A stretch of DNA of 64,000 nt from Ampelomyces quisqualis (taxonomy: Eukaryota; Ascomycota; Dothideomycetes; Pleosporales; Phaeosphaeriaceae). Both the position numbers and the translations under genes were made by a program. The stretch covers positions 186,001-250,000 of the forward strand of contig JAGTXZ010000005.1 in assembly GCA_018398575.1 (NCBI GenBank). The letters run 5' to 3'. Below the pieces are notes generated by a model. That model worked only from the letters and a program-made list of their open reading frames with translations. It did not search any database and had not been told where the DNA came from. This document shows, one piece after another, positions 10,800 through 22,346 of this stretch. The stretch's first letter is position 1. Every line of letters begins with the position of its first letter.

Positions 10800-11599
10800 C
10801 TACTCGTCGTTGAGCTTCTCGCGAGGGGGGAGATCTTTCTCGGACTTGGACTGAACCAACATGCCCTTGTAGCCGGTGATGGGCTCGGTTCCTTGGGACT
10901 ATGATGAATTAGCAAGTGATATCGAACCAGATGTCTGTATGATCAGCAGATATTAGAAAACGCACCTTCAGGTACTCCTCGCTGGCTTCTTGCCATTCCT
11001 TGGTCATGGTGCGGGGACGGATAGGGTTTGCAAACATGCGCGTGAAAGCGAACACGGCGAGAGCAGCAGCGATCACTCCAGCTGTGAGGAAGAACACCTT
11101 ACGGCCCTCACCTGGGGGCGGCGGTCGGCGAGGGCCATGGGGACCGAAGGCGATGAAGTATGCTGTGAGACAATATGGTCAGCCATAGATCCTTATCGAT
11201 GGCCCTGCAGTGGCTCATAGTTGCTTCGCACTGGAGCTGCGGGCCAACTCGGATAACTCCAAACAAACACTCCTACTCCATGCGACGGCGCAAGAAGAAA
11301 ATTTCACGCCCCAAAGGATTGTACACACCGGCCTTCTTCTCCTGCATAGTCATCTCCTTCCAGTCCACCTTCATGCGGTCCCTAAGCGACATCCACAAAT
11401 CGGCCTGTTCCTGGGGAGGCATGTCTTCCCACCGCTTCTCGATATTCGCAAGGGTCGGGTTGGAAATGGCATGGGCCTGGCGGATCTGCTGAAGCTGGCA
11501 AGCTACCGAAGCAGCTCTGGGGAGCGCTGTGCGAGTCGCGACGGGTGGCATGACGGCAGCCGAGCTCCTGGAAGCCCTGGCGAGGGAGGAGCGCAGCAT
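10800..11599 (-). CDS. cox5: Cytochrome c oxidase subunit 5 (COX IV family)
   Basis: Three exons: 11599-11329, 11162-10966 and 10898-10800; 188 aa. It is the nuclear-encoded subunit of complex IV known as Cox5 in fungi and COX4 in animals. An Arg/Ser/Ala-rich mitochondrial presequence (about 40 residues) precedes the matrix domain. NPTLANIEKRWEDMPPQEQ and DRMKVDWKEMTMQEKKA are hallmarks. After intron 1 comes AYFIAFGPHGPR, then one membrane span (VFFLTAGVIAAALAVFAF, about 118-135) and the intermembrane-space tail. The terminal exon ends KLNDE. Splice joins are in phase: GCC G/CA TAC at the first and AAG/TCC at the second. Family identity is very secure; whether it is an aerobic or hypoxic isoform cannot be read from the sequence. 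Confidence 0.96.
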
Positions 11600-13199
11600 G
11601 GCGGCGGGTTGAGTGGAGATGGTCGTAAAATGGAAAAGGAAGGGAGGTGATTCCCGTCGAGGGACCTGCGGCTGCCAATGGGTTGGTGGTGGTGATGGGT
11701 TGTGGTCGGCACAACGGACAATTCGTGAAAATGAGGTTGTTGTAGCCTGCCAAGCCGACCACCATGATATTATGCCAGTCCGCTATTCGCCGGATCGCCT
11801 TAGTCATGACTCTTCCTCGGCGTCACCCCGATCGCTCCAGTCATTGTGTGCACCACTGCGAGATCTGTGTTTTCCTGACGAACATTCCTAGAATAAATCT
11901 TTGCCCATGCCAATCTCGATAGTGAAGCGGATTGTCGGCGTGGAGGCGCGACTCTCCCGCCGACCATGGAGGGGTAATGCATGCACCCAAAGACGACAGG
12001 CCTGCGAAAGCGTGCTGAGAAAGTTCAATAAGTGTGCAAACAACTTTATCTTCTATTTACAGTGCTCGTGGAGTAGAAGGCGCTGCAGCAGATCCCTTGT
12101 TGAGCTAGGTGCTCATACCCAAAACACCCGCAAATTGGCTCAAGTGCAGGTCTCACGTTGTCGGAATCACATAGCTCGATGAGCGGGCGCGATTTGTCCA
12201 ATCCAGTGCAGAGCATTGTAAACTTTAAGGGCACAAGATGGTATTCAGCCCGCCTTTCTGGATCACGTTAAGACACGGCCGACATGGATCGATGTTGAGA
12301 CTGAACTTGGTTGGTTTTTGCCATCATAGGCCCCAGTACTATCGAGTACAAGGCACGCATCAACATCGCAGATGCATGGGGGGGACCGGAGAGTGCCCTG
12401 ATGTGCACACTGTATTTCGTATGCAGACGGACAGGCTCACATGTTCGGACCAGCGCGAGATATGCCATCAGAGCTGCCAGTTCTGCGAGGAGTCCAGGCT
12501 CTCCACAACCTCACCGGACGTTGCCCTCGCCACTGCCTTCATGCAGGTACCTGGAGCCTGGGTAACTTTGCGCGCCCTGGTAGAAAAAGTGAACATGTGG
12601 CGGATCTGGCTCATTTTTAGCCAGTATTTTATGCGGCTCCTGAGTCCTAATGTCGGCCGCGGATGCGCTACGCCTCACCACTGAACCTCAACAACGGTGT
12701 CATTGAGTCGTCGATGCAAATCTCGATGGTCACACAAAATGCTCGCTCTCATGCCAAGTCCGATCCCGCTGCGCTTGCTTTGTTTTATCGAATTGCCAAA
12801 AAGGCCTGCAAGGTGAGCTGTGGCGCGCCCATCACGCACGCAAGTGCTTTTGATAGCAGTGTCAGCACACATCATCCCACCAACACAAGGCATCACGACG
12901 CAGTTTCTGAAACCAATGTGTCTATGCAGCAAAACTGCAAGGACGCAGCTTCATCCGCAGCACAGGCATGGTTGAATCGTCGGGAGTGTGGTAGACATGA
13001 AAGATGCACAGAATGCCTCGGGCATGTTCTCGATCCGAGCTGCGCGTTGCCCTCCGGCCTCCATGACCAACACGTGCCCAGGACTCAGCACCCGGCCGGA
13101 TGCGTAAGAGGATCTACATAGTACAGTGTACTCGTATTGCTAGGCCCGGCCGTGCTGCATATCGGATTGTGTACAGAAAAAGTACTCACCCTTGTGACG
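11600..13199. other. Intergenic between divergent COX5 and GAPDH
   Basis: About 1.6 kb with several 80-150-codon frames on both strands (for example 12238-12684 and 12663-13121 on plus). These have atypical composition, overlap one another and show no family motif, so I leave them unannotated. It presumably carries promoters for both flanking genes. Confidence 0.45.
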
Positions 13200-13330
13200 T
13201 CTCGCCCTGGTCTTTGCATCAGGGTACTTAAGCGTTGCCCCGCTCCCCACCCCACCACCAGACCCAACAAACACCGCGCCTACAACAAATCTTTCTTCCC
13301 TAACACCCCCCTTTCATCTACACTTAAAGA
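13200..13330 (+). promoter_or_regulatory. Pyrimidine-rich core promoter of GAPDH
   Basis: The 130 bases before the coding start and its leader intron are strongly C/T-rich on the plus strand (CCCCGCTCCCCACCCCACC, then TTTCTTCCCTAACACC). This is the classic CT-box arrangement near the transcription start of highly expressed fungal genes such as gpd. The exact start site is inference. Confidence 0.55.
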
Positions 13331-13388
13331 GTGAGCGCGCCCCTCATCAACGCATTCCTCTGCAACACAATCACTGACCTTCATTCAG
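13331..13388 (+). other. Probable 5'UTR intron of GAPDH
   Basis: GTGAGC donor at 13331, a CACTGAC branch-like site near 13371-13377, and a TTCAG acceptor ending at 13388, leaving 18 nt of leader before the ATG. Signals are as good as those of the coding introns. cDNA would settle it. Confidence 0.55.
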
Positions 13389-13406
13389 CACAAGACTCTG
13401 TCCATC

Positions 13407-14692
13407 ATGGTTGTCAAGGTGAGCTCAGCTTACCCCGCCAGCGCTCGTAGCAGCCATTGATCTTTTCCACACAGGTTGGTATCAACGGCTTCGGTCGCAT
13501 TGGCCGCATCGTCTTCCGCAATGCGTATGTCTCCATCATCTAGAGCTGTGTGGGCTGTCGAGCTAATGGTGCTTTCCAGCATTGAGCACAACGACGTCGA
13601 GATCGTCGCCGTCAACGACCCCTTCATTGAGCCACACTACGCCGTAAGCAATCCCCAGACTTCTCGCGATATTCGAAGGTGCCAGAGAGCAGCGCTTCCT
13701 GTGTCCCAGACGCGGGGGCCTCATGGATGCACACGGGCTAACACGCGCACAGGCATACATGCTCAAGTATGACAGCACCCACGGCCAGTTCAAGGGCGAC
13801 ATCAAGGTCGAGGGCAACAACCTCACCATCAACGGCAAGACCATCCGCTTTTACACCGAGAAGGACCCCGGCAACATCCCATGGAGCGAGACTGGCGCTT
13901 ACTACGTCGTCGAGTCCACTGGTGTCTTCACCACCACCGACAAGGCCAAGGCTCACTTGAAGGGCGGTGCCAAGAAGGTTGTCATCTCTGCTCCCTCAGC
14001 TGATGCGCCCATGTTCGTCATGGGTGTCAACAACGAGACCTACAAGTCCGACATCGAGGTCCTCTCCAACGCCTCCTGCACAACCAACTGCTTGGCTCCT
14101 CTCGCCAAGGTCATCCACGACAAGTTCACCATTGTCGAGGGTCTCATGACTACCGTTCACTCATACACCGCTACCCAGAAGGTCGTTGATGGCCCCTCTG
14201 CTAAGGACTGGCGTGGTGGCCGCACCGCTGCTCAGAACATCATTCCCAGCAGCACCGGTGCCGCCAAGGCTGTTGGCAAGGTCATTCCTGACCTGAACGG
14301 CAAGCTCACCGGCATGTCCATGCGTGTACCCACCGCCAACGTCTCCGTTGTTGACTTGACTGTCCGCATCGAGAAGGGCGCTTCCTACGACGAGATCAAA
14401 GAAGCAGTCAAGGCCGCCGCTGACGGACCTCTTAACGGTATGCAATTGCGATATTCTACCAGAATCCAAGCATTTCTAACACCACATAGGCATTCTTGGT
14501 TACACCGAGGACGAGATCGTCTCCTCCGACTTGAACGGTGACACCCGTTCCTCCATCTTCGACGCGAAGGCCGGTATCTCCCTCAACAAGAACTTCGTCA
14601 AGCTCGTCTCCTGGTACGACAACGAGTGGGGTTACTCCCGCCGTGTCCTCGACCTCTTGGTTTACATTGCCGAGGTCGATGGCAACGCCTAG
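13407..14692 (+). CDS. gpd1: Glyceraldehyde-3-phosphate dehydrogenase
   Basis: Five exons: 13407-13418, 13475-13524, 13580-13643, 13753-14437 and 14490-14692; 337 aa. This is the glycolytic NAD-dependent enzyme, cytosolic. The Rossmann start VGINGFGRIGRIVFRNA is split across exons 2-3. The catalytic Cys lies in SNASCTTNCLAPL (about residue 150) and the catalytic His in TTVHSYTATQK. The C-terminus WYDNEWGYSRRVLDL is intact. The first exon is only MVVK, and four introns interrupt the coding region; this pattern is one I associate with Pleosporales gpd genes. Codon use is strongly C-ending (GTC, ATC, AAG), unlike most neighbours, as expected of a very highly expressed gene. Confidence 0.99.
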
Positions 14693-16611
14693 GAATCAGG
14701 ACAGAGCCAGGCCATGCCTAAACTCTGAGAGTTTGCTTCTACACCTAAACGGCACCTGACGAGGTTTGCGAGGATTGGGTGACGCCAGCAACAAAATTAT
14801 GCAAGGCTTGCTACCATGTATTACGTTAGACTTGAAATGAATGAAGAATTTCCAAACAACGAGCATCCTTTTGTGTGAAAGATAACTCTTCCTTCCTCCT
14901 GACCGATGACCTGTTGTCGCTTTTTCCTAGCGTTGCACATGTCGGTTAGTTCCCGAGACATACTTCATGTCTCTTATGCAGACCCCGTTAGTTCCGGGCG
15001 CTCAGTCTTGCTATAGCCTTGCTTGAAGAAGGTCGATTTCGGCATCTGGAGCCTGGGGTCGCTTGAGGAACATACCTTTGTACGGAGTCGGGAGCGAGAA
15101 GAAACGGATGCTTTCGGAAGCTGTGAGGCATGGTGGTTACAGACGGCTTTGGGACGTGTATAAGGTACCTAGGGACACTACAGAGTCGGTGATCATGCTC
15201 ATAGCCTTCATATGTACCTTAAAAGTAAAGTTCTGTGGGGTTCAACATGGCAATCGTGATGGGAAGGCCTTCTTAGCTATTGGTGCACAGTGGCTGGGCA
15301 GCATGGCTATCTGTGTAAGTGTGGCCACCATGTGCCTTGTCTCGAAGTCCGAGGTATACTTCTGAATGTAGATTTTAATTGCCACCGCCGTGCGACAGCA
15401 GCTCGTGCTGGGTCAGACAGGGTCCCCAATTATAGCGCGGCTTGATCGCACTCGGAAATAGAAAGAAATAGGTCTGTCTGAACTATGCCATAGCCTGGAG
15501 ACTTCAAGGTTCAAGACTCCTACTCAGCGCGTCCGTATACGCCTATGAGCAGTTTCAGGCTAGTCTCTGGGCGGTTCAATACAGTCCTGGCCGTGGTATT
15601 GCTGTCATGCTCAATGCCGACAGAAAGTGTGAATTCAGTGTGGACTTCGAACCCATGCATATTATTGCTGCGAAGTTGATATGCCGACCCAAGCGCTCGT
15701 TGCAAGAAGCTCCTTTCCAGGCATTTGTTGCGCATAGTGTTCATGTTCTGAGAGAACGGGTGAGTGCGGTGTTGTAGCGCCGGCATCTGCGACCAAGTTA
15801 TGTAACGACTTCCAATCAGACAGCTACAGATATGATCATAGCCATGCCCATGCTTGATAGCGAGCAAATTGTTGTAGAGGAGACGAGAAGGTTGCGATGT
15901 CAGGAACACCTAGTGGCTTGGCATTACTTAGTCAGGTTATCTTGGCATAACTCGTGGCTGTTCATGTCCATCAATTAACCACACGACCAAGCAACAACAT
16001 TACCCAGTTTTGATCAGCAACTCAGCCAGAAAGCTCATCAAGAACTAAGAAGTTTCCACAGGTGGCTAAGACGCGTTCCTAGTGTACCAGCTCTGTGGCT
16101 CAGACCTTCAGACCTTGTGTTCTCCCGAAGTACGATGTTAAGGAGATAGACGATGTGAACTTTACTTACCTCATCATAGATCGATAGCACAACGGAAGTG
16201 AGCGCAAATACTGATCGGGCGCATGTAAACGTCAAGCGCCTTCACGACCGTTCGTGTTCATTGAAAAGGCTACATCCTCAGTCAAACCCTCTCGGCAATA
16301 TTTTCACTAGACAGCCACCTCGATGCGGTGATATCACATAACGTAAGTTAAACATCTCTCTTTACCTGAGTTTGGCAATGTCTCTTCATGCCGTTTGACT
16401 CGCAAACGATAGTCCACTGTATTCTTTGTGTTTCACTTGATTCACTACTTGCAAGGGAAGAGGGTCGTGGACAAAACAGCACGCTGTAGTTTCACCTATA
16501 CATTCAAGCCCTTCATACTTCAGTTACCAGATCCTTTTGATACACCCCTCCACACCTCACTTTAAGCGCAACAGTACTGATACGAGATTTCAGTCAGCGG
16601 ATCGCGTAGAG
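14693..16611. other. Intergenic between GAPDH and HDA1
   Basis: About 1.9 kb. Frames of about 100-130 codons (15063-15365 plus, 15909-15520 minus) have no motif or convincing start. A near match to the recurring 9-mer (TACGGAGTC) is at 15081. I see nothing else supportable. Confidence 0.45.
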
Positions 16612-19534
16612 ATGGAGCGGGGCGTCAACGCCCGCTCCAAGAGATCCACGGAAGCTATGGACACCGAGGACTACCCCATGGCGGATGAAGATTCTGTTCT
16701 AGCGTCAACAGAGTTAAACGGCGATACAATACCTGTCACGGTTGACCCTTCCAAGCTCGGGCTACAGAGCGCCTCTCATTTCCATAATGAACCGCTGCCA
16801 TTTCACAGTCCCTCCAAGGCTTCTACTCTACTGCAACTCAACTCCCGACCAAACGCTCTCAACGAGAAGTCGAAGTCACCAGACGGGATGGAGATTTCAT
16901 CACCAGCGCCAGCGCGCCGAGCGCATCCAGAAGTTCGCATTGCACCGAAGCCGAGAGCCGCCGCCTTGCCGTATGCGAGTTTGAGGACAGGATTAGTCTA
17001 CGACTCTCGCATGCGATTCCACGCAGAGCTTCCTAGTATGTCAATCACTGCAGATGATATTCACCCGGAAGATCCTCGCCGAATACACGCTATCTTCGAA
17101 GAGATTCAGCAGGCAGGCCTGGTCGCATCATCAAGCACATCGGAAGCGGAGCAAACCGAGGATCATTGTTGGAGGATCGCCATCCGCTCTGCCACAAGAC
17201 CAGAAATTCTCTTGATACATACTGAAGACCACTACAACCTCATTAAGTCTTTGCAGTGTAAGTTCAAGCTATGATACTCCTATCATCATGGCTAACATGT
17301 GGTGCAGCAATGTCTACAGAGCAGCTCAAAGACATGGCCGGGGACTTGGACTCTATCTATTTTAACCATTCTACGTATGAATGCGCAAAGCTTGCAGCCG
17401 GCGGTGCTATAGAAGCGTGCAAAGCAGTCGTTCAAGGCGCTGTGCGCAATGCTATAGCTATCATCCGGCCACCCGGCCACCATGCTGAAAGCACACAACC
17501 TTCTGGGTTCTGCATCTTCAACAATGTTCCTATCGCAACGCGGGTGTGTCAGGAAGCGTACCCAGAGACTTGCCGCAAAGTTTTGATCCTCGATTGGGAC
17601 GTCCACCACGGCAACGGCATTCAACACGCTTTCTACAATGATCCCAACGTCCTCTACATCTCTCTGCATGTCTATCGCGACGGTAATTTCTATCCAAACT
17701 TACCGGATGGGAACCTTGACTACTGTGGAGAGGGCGTTGGTGCAGGCAAGAACGTCAATATCCCATGGGCCGATCATGGTATGGGCGATGCAGAATACAT
17801 ATATGCATTCCAAGAGGTCGTCATGCCCATCGCGACGGAATTCGATCCAGATCTAGTCATTATCTCAGCTGGCTTCGATGCTGCGGAGGGTGATGTTCTG
17901 GGCGGATGCTTCGTGACACCCGCGTGTTATGGGCACATGACGCATATGCTCATGCGTCTAGCCAAGGGAAAGCTCGTCGTCTGTCTCGAAGGAGGCTACA
18001 ACTTAAGGTCGATCGCGCGTTCGGCTTTAGCAGTGACTCGGGTGCTCATGCTCGAGCCTCCGGATCGGCTGCAAGAAGATCTACCGGCGCCCAAGGATAG
18101 TGCAGTCCTTACTGTTGATCAGGTGAAGCGCCAACATTCCAGACACTGGAAATGCATGTACCCGAAGCATCTTGACAAGAGCGATCCGGGCTTCAAAGAT
18201 ACCTACCGCTTGCACGAGCTCGTTCGAGAATGGCAAAGCCAGCGCTTGTCACAGGAGTATACCATGACACCTCTGCCTCTGCAGATTAACAAAGCTGGCC
18301 TAACGCAGACTTTCCAGCATAATGTGATCGCGACGTAAGTACATTATCCGCATAAAGTAGAATTGCACTGTTCTAATCGGAGCAGACCAGATTTCATGGG
18401 GCGCCACCCACTACTGGTGATCTTCCATGACCCTCCAAATTTCCGAGACAACCCAAATCCTGTCACGGGCAAGAGAGAGTTACACAATACATGGCTTGTA
18501 AGTGGTGTTGCAGTCTTGTACTGTGTAAACGCTGACTGTATGTGCAAAGACTGATGTAACCAAGAGGTATATCGACTGGGCTGTGGAGAATGGCTTTCAG
18601 GTTATCGACGTCAACATTCCAAGGATCGTGGCGGTTGAGGAGGTCAGTTATCAACATCTCATAGAACTAGCACATAGCTGACATATAATAGCCGGAAGAT
18701 GGATACATCAAGTCCGACGAGTCTGCAACACGGGCCCTGCAAACTCGGGAGCTGGCTGCCTATCTCTGGGATAATTACATTGAGTAAGTAAGATTGAATT
18801 CGCATCTGACTCGCCAGCTAACGTTACAATAGACCCAACGACGCAACGCAAGTGTTCTTCATGGGTATTGGGGACGCTTACCTGGGGCTCGTTGACCTTC
18901 TAAGCAACTACGGCAAGCTCGCGTGTGGCCGAAGCGACAATTGAAACTGACGAGCCTTTTAGACAACTGCACCGAACCAGACAGTATCGTCGAATGCTTG
19001 ATCGCCTTCGTCGCCGAGACCACCCTCCAATCCATACGGCGCGCAACAGACGACACCATCGCCCACTGGTACCATGCCGTAAGCCACACCCATTCTTTTA
19101 AACACTTTATCGTACACCATCGACTGACCAACACCACGTAGCACTCCAAAATCTTTGTCAAAAACTCCCACTTCGTCTGGGACCCCTCACGCGTGAGAAA
19201 ATTGCGCCGCAAACTCGGCAACCTCGTCAAGTCCCCGTCCGACTCTCTCGATGCGATGCTCGAACAACATCTCAGCGAGGTGCAAAACCTCCTGCTCGCC
19301 AAGAAAGCAGAGTACGAAGACCTCAACGACGTGTCGAGCAGTGATCAGCAACAAATTCCTGCTGCGGGGTCGGTGCGTAGTCCGCCGCTGCCACTGACGG
19401 GAGCGTTGGGAAAAGCGTTTACGCCACAGGCCGGGACGGGTTTGAAGAGTGCCAAGGGTCCGCCGCTGGGGTATTTCAGCGTGGGCAGTCCAGGGCCGAG
19501 GAGTCCCAGGAGTCCGTTGAAGAGACCTTTTTAG
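16612..19534 (+). CDS. hda1: Class II histone deacetylase Hda1
   Basis: Eight exons: 16612-17257, 17308-18334, 18386-18497, 18550-18642, 18692-18783, 18833-18924, 18963-19078 and 19142-19534; 856 aa. It removes acetyl groups from histones H3/H2B as the core of the repressive HDA complex. The HDAC domain spans about residues 140-460 and keeps the zinc site: RPPGHHAE (about 268), DWDVHHGNG (about 311), SAGFDAAEGD (about 403) and LEGGYN (about 442). After a helical linker, an Arb2-like C-terminal domain begins at PDFMGRHPLLVIFHDPP and ends near HFVWDP. The tail is Ser/Pro-rich (RSPRSPLKRPF). The join near 18925 needs a 38-nt intron (GTGGCC...TTTTAG, branch CTGAC) to restore frame; otherwise there is a frameshift. 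I start at the ATG at 16612. Confidence 0.95.
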
Positions 19535-20008
19535 ATGGGAGGAGTAGCGAGGCAGCAAGGCAGCATGGGTAATTTGCAGCGCCTGTTTCGATTTACTCCT
19601 CTTCGGGGAGATGGAGAGCAAGGGATTTGTACGTAGTTGTCTGGGGTATAGCGATGTCGGACAACAGGGAGTCACAGCAGCGCATAAACTCCCCGATTTT
19701 TGAATACAATGGATCCGGTGTCACGTGTGTCGAGCTGCGGCCCAATCGCCTGCGCGAGACGACCAACGTGCGTGTGGTGCTTAGGAATGGTGGCATAGAT
19801 GGCGGCTTTCTTTTCCCAACCCAGAGAGATGAGCCTCTGCCGCGCCCGGTCGCTCGAGCGCTCCCTCCCTCTCCACGACGCTATCCCAGGCGACTACGGA
19901 GTATGACCGCCGTGGACGTCTGTCGCGGGCCTCTCCCTCTGCAACCCCAGTCCTAGCCCCCTGCAGGCCATCCCCAGCGGCAGTCGTCGCCCGCCGCGCT
20001 GCCTCGAC
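19535..20008. other. Intergenic, upstream of the cyclin gene
   Basis: Contains one TACGGAGTA copy (19895-19903), 105 nt before the cyclin start. No gene is supported. Confidence 0.45.
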
Positions 20009-21265
20009 ATGCTCGCCTCGTCGTCGCCGACCTTCTCAGCGCCCTCGTCGCCGTCGGCCGCCTTCCACGTCCCGACCCGCGCATACCATGCCTCGCGACG
20101 CACCTCGACATCCTCCAGCGCCCAGTCCCCCCGCTTTGCCGTGAGCTCCGCGTCGCGGCGGTACGACGTCACGCCCACCACGCGGCCCATGGCGATCCCC
20201 TCGCCCGCTGCGGCACTCGCCCCGCCGCCGCAGAGCCGCAAGAGGAGCTACGTCGACGTCGGCACCCAGTACACTCCGCCGGGCCTGCCCCCCACCTACC
20301 ACCCCCCAGTTCCAGCCCAGAGTGCCGCGACCGCCACCGACGCCAGCCGCAGCGATACTGTAGCAGCCGCCCCACTGGCTGCGCTCCCCGCCGCGCCCAT
20401 CGCCACGGAGCCCCCAGAGCCCGCCCTGCGGGTGGATCCGCAGCCAGTCCCGCCTGCCCAGCATGCGCAACCAGAGAGTCGAGGAGTGCCCAAGGACGCC
20501 TCGAGCTTCGTCGTGGAGCAGGACCGCGTGCCACAGGAAGAGACTGCCGTCCTGCAGGCCCCCTCGTCGCCAGCCAAAAGAGCGCGGCCCCGGGATCCCA
20601 ACACCAAGGTCATGCCATTTCTGTACGAGACGTGCGATGTCAAGGACCTCGGGGTGCTGGTATCGGACATGCTCATGGAGCTGGTGCGCATCAACGACGA
20701 GCAGCCGCTGCGGGACGGCACGCTCACACGCTTCCATTCAAGGTCGGTCTGCTGAAAACATGCGCCGCCGCGTACGCTGACAGAACCGAGCAGAGCCCCG
20801 CCCGGCATTTCTGTGCGCGACTACCTCTCCCGCCTCATCGTGCATGCCACACTGTCCCCTCCGATCATCCTCTCCATGGTCTTCTATGTCGACAAGCTGT
20901 GCGCCATGTACCCCTCCTTCACAATCAGCAGTCTCACCGTACATCGATTCCTTATCACCGCAGCCACAGTAGCAGCCAAGGGACTCAGCGACAGTTTCTG
21001 GACCAACAGCCTGTATGCAAGAGTCGGCGGCGTCAGCGTGCGGGAGCTGGCACTACTAGAGCTAGAATTTCTCAGGCGTCTAGATTGGCGGATAGTCCCG
21101 AAGCCCGAAGTGCTTGTCGACTACTACAAAGGATTGGTGGAACGAGGTTCTGGATTTGTCATGGAGAAAGAACCAGAGGCAGCGGCCCCTCAGACCATAT
21201 CGGACCAGACGATCAGCCCTACCGGATCCGCGACCGGGATCCAGACCAACCAATCAGGCGCCTAA
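20009..21265 (+). CDS. PHO80-type cyclin
   Basis: Two exons, 20009-20742 and 20794-21265; 401 aa. The cyclin box lies in the C-terminal half (about residues 205-360): LVSDMLMELVRINDE, then, across the intron, LTRFHSRAPPGISVRDYLSRL, and LTVHRFLITAATVAAKGLSD, typical of the Pho80/Pcl6-Pcl7 group. Such cyclins activate a Pho85-like kinase in phosphate and glycogen signalling. The intron splits an AGA codon (AG/A) with a GTCGGT donor. The first 200 residues are low-complexity, Ala/Pro/Ser-rich and probably disordered, containing a short KRSYVDVGTQYTPPG segment. The ATG at 20009 is the first in frame; the long GC-rich N-terminus could instead begin later. Which partner kinase it binds is inference. 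Confidence 0.88.
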
Positions 21266-22346
21266 TTGAGCACCAGCATCTGTATCTCGAAGCACACTTC
21301 CAGTCCCAAGGGCGCTGTACACCTTACCGCACAGTATTAGGATCCGCACACTCGACCAGCAGCTTGCGATTGATTAAGCGCAGCCGTATCAGACCAGACC
21401 ACGCCACTTTTCGTATCCAACACAGGAACAATGCCGTGGTAATCGTCTCTCTTAGCGGAAGAAAGAGATGTGAAGACTGGATGAGACGGCTACAGTCTGC
21501 TCCGCATTCTCGTGGCATCGTGCCATGAGGGAGGACCCTGGTAGGATCCTCCAAGGTCTTTGGGGATCGATGCGGCTTACTGCGGCTCACGTCGAATTGG
21601 AGTGTGGCAGCTGATAAGAGCAGCAACGGTGCATCATTGCGGTTTCGGCACGAGGCGCCCGGCAGCGGATTGCATGATGGTTGCAGCGCCAGTGCAGAAG
21701 GCATGGGATCGTGGGCAAATGTGTAGGGCTAACCAAAAAGCCCCACGGTGTGATTGGGTAGCTAGCATTAAGACGACGGCAATACATCACGATGGCATTC
21801 GAGTGGTGTTCCTGTAAACGTGCCATGTGCTCTAGCAACCAACGACACCCGTGGTCAGTAACGTGGACGAATGATACCAAGTGATAGCCCGCCAGCATAC
21901 CCATGTCGACTTTAGCACAGCGCAGGCAGAGAAGTGAGGCCAGGACTCCACATTTCATGGCCCTTTTGTTGCATGCTGCTGTATCAAGCATACAGGGGAG
22001 CGAGAACGGAGGGGCTGTCGCCCACCACCCCCACTACTCCGTACCACACGCAACGACATCTCGGAGGTCGCAGGTACCGCACACCAGCCCCGATCCGAAC
22101 TCCGCAGCTCCATCTACTCGGCGGGAGGCGCGTCTTCCTCCACAGCTGGCGGCAGAAGCGCGTCCCAGTACCATGAGAGTAAGTAGCCGGTACCAGAATT
22201 CACATCAACAGCTTGGCCCATGCTCTGCGTGCCATGGTTCCATTCACCATGCCTTGCCGGGCCCCGCTACGCCTTGCTTCCCCAGCTAACATCGAAGCAG
22301 AACCCCACGTAGCCACTGCCACCACGAGCATTGCTATGCGGACGAC
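21266..22346. other. Intergenic, no gene seen
   Basis: Holds a TACTCCGTA copy (22035-22043). ATGAGA followed by GTAAGT at 22173 and a gaagcag acceptor at 22301 could mark an intron in the leader of the next gene, but the joined frame hits a stop at once, so it would be non-coding. Confidence 0.4.

Noticed and set aside
12238..13121. Two overlapping plus frames of about 150 codons between COX5 and GAPDH
   Set aside because: Neither has splice logic, motif or coding-like composition.
15510..15530. GGTTCAAGACTCC resembling a tRNA T-arm
   Set aside because: The stem does not pair and no acceptor, D or anticodon arm could be built around it.
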